Shown: positions 4,584-8,466 of the stretch, one piece after another
Numbering within the stretch: position 1 is the stretch's first letter
How the letters are laid out: the number at the start of each line of letters is the position of its first letter
Assembly: GCA_017542695.1 (NCBI GenBank)
Contig: JAFXWT010000082.1
Location: 1-8,466, forward strand
Origin: Clostridia bacterium
GTDB taxonomy: Bacteria; Bacillota_A; Clostridia; Oscillospirales; CAG-272
DNA: 8,466 nt
Reading direction: 5' to 3'
Position numbers and translations under genes: made by a program
Notes under the pieces: model-generated
The model's input: only the letters and a program-made list of their open reading frames with translations
The model's database searches: none
Told to the model about the DNA's origin: nothing

Positions 4584-5612
4584 ATGAGTTATTTTTCTTT
4601 TCAATGGCATATCACCGAAGAATGCGATCAAAGATGTAAACATTGCTATATCTATGCCTTGGGTAGTCATGCTAAATTCAAAATGATGAGCCTTTCCGAT
4701 ATGGATAAGGTTTTATTGAATATAGAAACTTTTGCGAAAAAGAGCGGAAGAACACCCTATCTGTATATCACGGGCGGCGATCCTATCTTGCACCCGCAGT
4801 TTTGGGATTTGCTTGAAAAAATACATATAAAAGGTTATCGCACGGCGATACTCGGCAATCCTTTTCACATAACCGGAGAGAACGCAATGAGGATGCGTGA
4901 TCTCGGCGTGGTCAAATATCAACTTTCTTTGGACGGACTCAAAGAAACGCACGACAAAATCCGTCAAGTCGGCTCTTACGACGCAACGATAGAGAAAATA
5001 CCTGTTTTGCAGTCCGCAGGAATACAAGTTGCGATCATGGCGACGGTCAGCAAGTGGAACGTGAAAGAGATTCCTTTGCTCGTGGACGAAGTTGTCAAGG
5101 CAAACGCAGACATTTTCGCTTTTGCACGGTACTGTCCCTCTGTCAAAGATCGAGACGTATGCTGTTCCCCCTTTGAGTATCGGGATATGCTCGCCGCTTG
5201 CGACAAAAAGTTTGAAGAGTATAAGGGTGGCAGTACCTATTTTTCAAAGAAAGATCACTTGTGGACTCTTTATGATTACGAAAACGGCAAGTTCGATCCG
5301 AACGACTACCCCGATGATGAGATCGTTTACGGCGGGTGCAACTGCGGCAACGCACATTTTACTATCCTTTCGGATGGGGCTTGCTATGCTTGCAGGCGTA
5401 TGGAATCCAAAGTAGGCAATGTCTTGACTGACGATTTATACGATTTATTTACGGGCGAGAAGATGGACGAATACCGCGTTTACGAAAAGTTTGAGAAGTG
5501 CGCGAAATGCCCGTTGCTTCGGTTTTGCAGAGGTTGTCCCGCAGTTGCTTTCGGATACAGCGGCGGCAATATGTACGCGCCCGATCCTGAATGTTGGTAC
5601 GAGGTGAAATAA
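4584..5612 (+). CDS. Radical SAM/SPASM domain protein, ACGX system
   Basis: A 342-residue radical SAM enzyme. Cys14, Cys18 and Cys21 (CDQRCKHC) form the C-x3-C-x2-C motif for the [4Fe-4S] cluster that cleaves S-adenosylmethionine. YITGGDP (61-67) is the SAM-binding GGE-type motif, and QLSLDG (113-118) is a further conserved core strand. The C-terminal SPASM region has Cys252, 254, 267 and 270, then C306-x2-C309-x5-C315-x2-C318 and Cys337, enough for two auxiliary Fe-S clusters. SPASM proteins of this size usually modify ribosomal peptides or proteins. The preceding ACGX-repeat peptide is the likely substrate, perhaps at its Cys residues. No upstream in-frame start exists (TAG at 4548), so ATG 4584 is secure despite the distant Shine-Dalgarno. 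No N-terminal peptide-recognition (RRE) domain is visible. The stop overlaps the next start by one base. Confidence 0.9.
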   Translation: MSYFSFQWHITEECDQRCKHCYIYALGSHAKFKMMSLSDMDKVLLNIETFAKKSGRTPYLYITGGDPILHPQFWDLLEKIHIKGYRTAILGNPFHITGENAMRMRDLGVVKYQLSLDGLKETHDKIRQVGSYDATIEKIPVLQSAGIQVAIMATVSKWNVKEIPLLVDEVVKANADIFAFARYCPSVKDRDVCCSPFEYRDMLAACDKKFEEYKGGSTYFSKKDHLWTLYDYENGKFDPNDYPDDEIVYGGCNCGNAHFTILSDGACYACRRMESKVGNVLTDDLYDLFTGEKMDEYRVYEKFEKCAKCPLLRFCRGCPAVAFGYSGGNMYAPDPECWYEVK

Positions 5613-6496
5613 TGGAAGACATATCCTGTAAATGCCGTTTTACGGTGGATAAAAACAAGTGTGTTAAATGCGGTAAGTGCCAAAACGTATGTAGCGGACA
5701 AGTCATTTTGTATGATGACGACGGCTATCCGTATATCAAGCCTTTCGAGCGTTTCGGTTGGCGCGGTTGTTGGCGTTGCGACCACTGTTTGGCGGTATGC
5801 CCCACGGGGGCAATTTCAATTTTCGGCAAGAAACCAGAAAACTCCACTTTGCCGCCTGACGCTTGTATTGCCGATGAGATGGAAAAACTGATAAAATTTC
5901 GCAGAAGTTGCAGGCGATATTTGCATAAGAACGTCGATCCCGCAACGCTTGATCGGATACTTTCCTGTATGGAGAGCGTTCCAACAGGCGGCAACTCCAT
6001 GAGCGTGGAATATACAGTTATCGACAAAGTGGAAGTCGTAGACGAAATTCGTCGCGTCGCCTATCAAAAAATGGACGAACTGGCAAAGCGCGGCATATAT
6101 ACGAGTTCTTTCTCTGATTTCTATTATTCAAAAATGAAAGCGTCGGAAAACACGATACGCAAAGGAGATCTTCTTTTCAACGGCGCGCCGCAGTTGTTTA
6201 TCGCGCACAAACGAGTGACGGGAAAGTGGGCGGAAGACGCCAAAAACGAGTGCATTATCGCCGATACTTATTTTGAAATCATCGCCAACGCATTCGGATT
6301 GGGCACCGTGGTGATGTCGTACTCTGCCGAGGTGTTGAACGAACTGTCGCCCGAAGCGAGAGCAATGACGGGCATTCCGAAAGACCATTGTATTCCTTTG
6401 ATCGTCGGATTCGGTTATCCCGAAATCAAGTATGCGAGGGGCGTACAAAAGGACAGGAAGAAAATCATTCACAGAAGGAGCGATACGTTATTATGA
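5612..6496 (+). CDS. Ferredoxin-nitroreductase fusion protein
   Basis: A 294-residue fusion. Residues 1-70 hold two [4Fe-4S] motifs: C17-x2-C20-x2-C23-x3-C27 and C53-x2-C56-x2-C59-x3-C63-P. Residues about 90-275 are a nitroreductase-fold FMN domain, with FRRSCRRY (96-103) near its start, PTGGNSM (124-130) as a flavin-contact loop, and LGTVVMSY followed by IPLIVGFGYP near the end. This arrangement channels electrons from ferredoxin-type clusters to FMN. The frame runs upstream to 5591, but ATG 5612 is favoured: it overlaps the radical SAM stop (TAATG), has GAGGTG just upstream and removes a non-ferredoxin extension. It may oxidise or reduce the modified peptide, loosely like the SagB-type nitroreductase-fold dehydrogenases of other peptide pathways, or reduce the radical SAM cluster. 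Both are inference. Confidence 0.9.
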   Translation: MEDISCKCRFTVDKNKCVKCGKCQNVCSGQVILYDDDGYPYIKPFERFGWRGCWRCDHCLAVCPTGAISIFGKKPENSTLPPDACIADEMEKLIKFRRSCRRYLHKNVDPATLDRILSCMESVPTGGNSMSVEYTVIDKVEVVDEIRRVAYQKMDELAKRGIYTSSFSDFYYSKMKASENTIRKGDLLFNGAPQLFIAHKRVTGKWAEDAKNECIIADTYFEIIANAFGLGTVVMSYSAEVLNELSPEARAMTGIPKDHCIPLIVGFGYPEIKYARGVQKDRKKIIHRRSDTLL

Positions 6497-7437
6497 AAGC
6501 GGTACTAATAGACAGATCTACAAAATCCGAAGAAATCGAACTTGTCGAAACCTCTATCCCCGTTTTGCAATCGGGGTGGGTTTTGGTAAAAGTAAAAGCA
6601 TTTGGCATTAACCACAGCGAAAAACTGCTTCGGATATTCGAGATAAAAAACGATTATATAAAAAAACCTATTATCCCCGGCATTGAGTGCGTGGGAATCG
6701 TGGAAAATCCAAGTGATACCGATTTAAAAAGAGGAGAAAAGGTCATTGCTTTAATGGGCGGTATGGGCAGAAGTTTCAACGGCAGTTATGCCGAGTACGT
6801 TCTTCTTCCACGCAAAAACGTATTCAGAATACAATCAGATTTGCCGTTTGAACTTTTGGGAGCAATTCCCGAAACCTATTTTACTGCTTGGGGTTCTTTG
6901 TTTGAATGCTTGCAATTAACGAAAGAGGATACTTTGCTTATTCGCGGAGCAACTTGCGCGCTCGGTTATGCCGCTATCAAAATAGCCAAAGCATTGGGAG
7001 CAAAGGTAATCGGCACAACTTATAAAAAAGACAAGTTTTATCTTCTTAATGAGTGTGACGAAATCGTTTTGGATGAAGGCGAACTCGCGGGCAAAGTCAA
7101 AGCGAATAAGATATTGGAACTCATCGGACCGAAGACCTTGCGTGATTCTTTGAAATGCTTGTATTGCGGTGGTATCGTCTGCCAAACGGGACTACTCGGC
7201 GGCGTTTATACGCTTGACGGTTTCGATCCCATTAAAGAGATACCTAACGGTTGTTATCTGACGGGCTTTTTCTCAAACTATCCTACGCAAGAAATCATCG
7301 ACGAGATGTTTGTCTTTTTCAACGAAAAACACCTTACGCCGTCCGTCGGGAAAGTGTACGACTTCAAAGAAATACGTCGTGCCTTAATAGAAATAGACGA
7401 ACATAAAGTTGAAGGGAAAGTTGTAATTAAGATATAG
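6493..7437 (+). CDS. Zinc-independent MDR-family oxidoreductase (quinone reductase-like)
   Basis: A 314-residue medium-chain dehydrogenase/reductase. The N-terminal GroES-like domain has GINHSE (38-43) and PGIE (62-65), where zinc alcohol dehydrogenases have Cys-His-Ser and GHE. The catalytic-zinc ligands are therefore missing and the protein groups with quinone/enoyl reductases. GSYAEY (97-102) and the Rossmann entry RGATCALGYAAIKIAKALGA (151-170) are typical; nucleotide preference cannot be read with certainty. ATG 6493 is chosen over the upstream open frame (from 6388) because it overlaps the previous stop (ATGA) and AGAAGGAG (6473-6480) precedes it. It is the last gene of the ACGX operon, with no clear terminator after it. 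A role in reducing an unsaturated intermediate or detoxifying a by-product is speculative. Its membership in the operon is clear from the overlap. Confidence 0.88.
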   Translation: MKAVLIDRSTKSEEIELVETSIPVLQSGWVLVKVKAFGINHSEKLLRIFEIKNDYIKKPIIPGIECVGIVENPSDTDLKRGEKVIALMGGMGRSFNGSYAEYVLLPRKNVFRIQSDLPFELLGAIPETYFTAWGSLFECLQLTKEDTLLIRGATCALGYAAIKIAKALGAKVIGTTYKKDKFYLLNECDEIVLDEGELAGKVKANKILELIGPKTLRDSLKCLYCGGIVCQTGLLGGVYTLDGFDPIKEIPNGCYLTGFFSNYPTQEIIDEMFVFFNEKHLTPSVGKVYDFKEIRRALIEIDEHKVEGKVVIKI

Positions 7438-7602
7438 TCATATTATCCTGCTCTGTAAACCCGACCACTGTTCCTATGCGGAAATCTCGGCTCGCGGTTG
7501 CGGTACTATCTCTCTATCTTACACTTACCGTTCAAATATTCAGTTGTTTTGCAACGTGTTTTCAGTCTTGTTGCTTTTGACTTTCTTTGTACGTTTCGAC
7601 TA

Positions 7603-8295
7603 ATGTCATTTGGTGAAACAATCAAAACATTCCGAAAACAATCGGAGATGACACAGGAACAACTTGCCGAATTGCTCTCAATTTCTCCGCAAGCAGTGAG
7701 CAGATGGGAAACAAATACTGCTATGCCGGATATATCGCTCTTACCTCCGCTCGCTAATCTTTTTGGGGTATCAACGGATTTTTTACTTGGTATGGATGAT
7801 TTCCAAAGAACAGTTTTTAGAGCTCAAGCACTTGAAGTCGCTGAGCGTGCCGACAACGACGATCGCAAAGAAGATAGGGATCTCGATACCGAACGCAAAC
7901 AAGTGGCTGCGGATGGACGAAGACGCATTCGAGATGTATCTCATCGACAACACCCGTATCTCGAACAGCACCGCGCTTTTATCCTGAACATTCTGAAAAT
8001 CTGCCCGCAGACGCAGGCGACCAACATTATGTATCGGGTCAAGGATCAGTTTCCGGACTTCAACTGCCGGAAAACGACTTTCTTCCGGTATATCCACGAT
8101 CTTCGGGAGCAGACCGGATACGTCAAACCGGAGCAGCGCCCGACGTCATTCAGGGGGGAAACGCCACCGGGCTATGAAGCGCAAGTGGACTTCGGTCAGT
8201 TCAAGATCTATTTGGAGAAAAATAGCGACAATTGTTCGCACCTTGCTTTTGGCGACACACAAATCTCGACGACCTTTTTGCGAGAGCGGGTATAA
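7603..8295 (+). pseudogene. Chimeric frame: XRE helix-turn-helix joined to IS21 transposase remnant
   Basis: Residues 1-66 are a complete Cro/C1-type (XRE) DNA-binding domain: MSFGETIKTFRKQ, MTQEQLAELLSISPQAVSRWE (16-36), LPPLANLFGVSTDFLLGMDD (47-66). The sequence then runs out of frame through the start of an istA gene (to about 7950), and from there in frame with istA (HPYLEQHR...VDFGQF), ending at 8295. I see no ribosome binding site before ATG 7603; the frame is open back to 7498 without a better start. The 165-bp region 7438-7602 shows no other gene. The XRE protein has lost whatever C-terminal part it had. The 230-codon fusion could be translated, but the middle is not a natural domain, so I treat it as debris rather than a real fusion protein. 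Confidence 0.75.
7796..8208 (+). pseudogene. istA: IS21-family transposase istA, frameshifted and truncated
   Basis: From ATG 7796 the frame gives MISKEQFLELKHLKS with a helix-turn-helix (TIAKKIGISIPNANKWLR, residues 22-39), typical of the IstA N terminus, to about residue 52. Similarity then moves one frame back at about 7950 and continues PYLEQHRAFIL, ICPQTQATNIMYR, FFRYIHDLREQTGY and PPGYEAQVDFGQFK. The Asp of VDFGQ is the first residue of the DDE catalytic triad; everything after it (the remaining acidic residues and IstB) is missing. IstA is normally several hundred residues, so under half remains. The left end of the element, expected just before istA, is absent because the XRE coding sequence abuts the start. 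Not functional. Confidence 0.85.
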
Positions 8296-8351
8296 TGGCG
8301 GAGCTTTTGCTTCGCCACCGTACCCGCTCGTTTTCCTTACGCAAAAAGGTC
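8271..8351. repeat. Large three-tier hairpin
   Basis: Three stems stack in one axis: 8271-8282 with 8340-8351 (12 bp, perfect), 8284-8292 with 8321-8329 (9 bp, perfect), and 8297-8304 with 8309-8316 (8 bp, one G-T) closed by a TTTT loop. The internal loops are 1/10 and 4/4 nt. This could be a structured RNA, a palindromic repeat element or a hairpin end of a mobile element. No U tract follows, so it is not a standard terminator. A TATAAT (8291-8296) sits inside but has no matching -35 box. Confidence 0.7.
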
Positions 8352-8352
8352 A

Positions 8353-8402
8353 ACCGCTTACCGTTACGCGTTGAAATTTCAACGAGTAAAGCGGGAAGCG
8401 GT
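8353..8402. repeat. Second hairpin with 16-bp perfect palindrome core
   Basis: CGTTGAAATTTCAACG (8369-8384) is a perfect palindrome. It is flanked by ACCGCTT (8353-8359) and AAGCGGT (8396-8402), which pair as an outer stem. It starts two bases after the three-tier hairpin, so the two form one structured block. The remaining 8403-8466 shows no gene or motif I can support. Confidence 0.65.
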
Positions 8403-8466
8403 AGAAAAGGTATGCTTTTGGTTATTGCGGTAAACGTGCAGCCGGGGCGTCGGGCGTCGCGGGATG

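Noticed and set aside
8291..8296. TATAAT as a promoter -10 box
   Set aside because: It lies inside a stem of the three-tier hairpin. There is no -35 box 16-18 bp upstream and no gene follows.
8174..8374. Plus-strand 66-codon open frame at the right end
   Set aside because: It crosses the istA breakpoint and the large hairpin. Its codons are dictated by the inverted repeats, and no start signal or domain is visible.

Overview
The window looks like chromosomal DNA of a low-to-mid GC Bacillota, probably a gut-type Clostridia. The clues are strong AGGAGG-type ribosome binding sites, an encoded tRNA CCA end, MerR, TetR and XRE regulators, an IS21-type transposase remnant and an ACGX-type radical-SAM peptide locus. 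No taxonomic marker gene is present, so this placement is inference.

Layout. Positions 1-308 hold one intact tRNA-Asn(GUU) preceded by two broken 5' copies of a very similar tRNA. Two terminators follow. Next is a divergent MerR module (574-3237). A MerR regulator on the minus strand faces a promoter with the 19-bp spacer typical of MerR-activated promoters. That promoter drives three translationally coupled genes: an alpha/beta hydrolase with a cysteine nucleophile, a flavodoxin-fold oxidoreductase with a 4-Cys motif, and a cyclophilin-like lipoprotein. The 350-bp gap after them (3238-3587) has a terminator, iterated ~20-bp repeats resembling an insertion-sequence end, and nested inverted repeats.

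The most interesting part is 3588-7437. A TetR repressor is transcribed away from a four-gene operon. The operon encodes a 76-residue peptide with seven Ala-Cys-Gly-X repeats, a radical SAM/SPASM enzyme, a two-[4Fe-4S] ferredoxin-nitroreductase fusion, and a zinc-free MDR dehydrogenase/reductase. Peptide plus adjacent radical SAM/SPASM enzyme matches the bioinformatically named but, to my knowledge, biochemically uncharacterised 'ACGX system'. A plausible model is a ribosomally made peptide whose cysteines are modified by the radical SAM enzyme, with the nitroreductase and MDR proteins giving further redox tailoring or electron supply. A perfect 7-bp-arm operator between tetR and the peptide gene overlaps both promoters, suggesting inducible, autoregulated expression. 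A hairpin sits between the Shine-Dalgarno sequence and the start codon of the radical SAM gene, which may limit enzyme relative to peptide.

The right end (7438-8466) is debris: an XRE helix-turn-helix domain fused directly to the start of a frameshifted, truncated IS21 istA, then a segment with two large compound hairpins and no convincing gene. IS21-like sequence on both sides of the ACGX cassette hints at past mobility.
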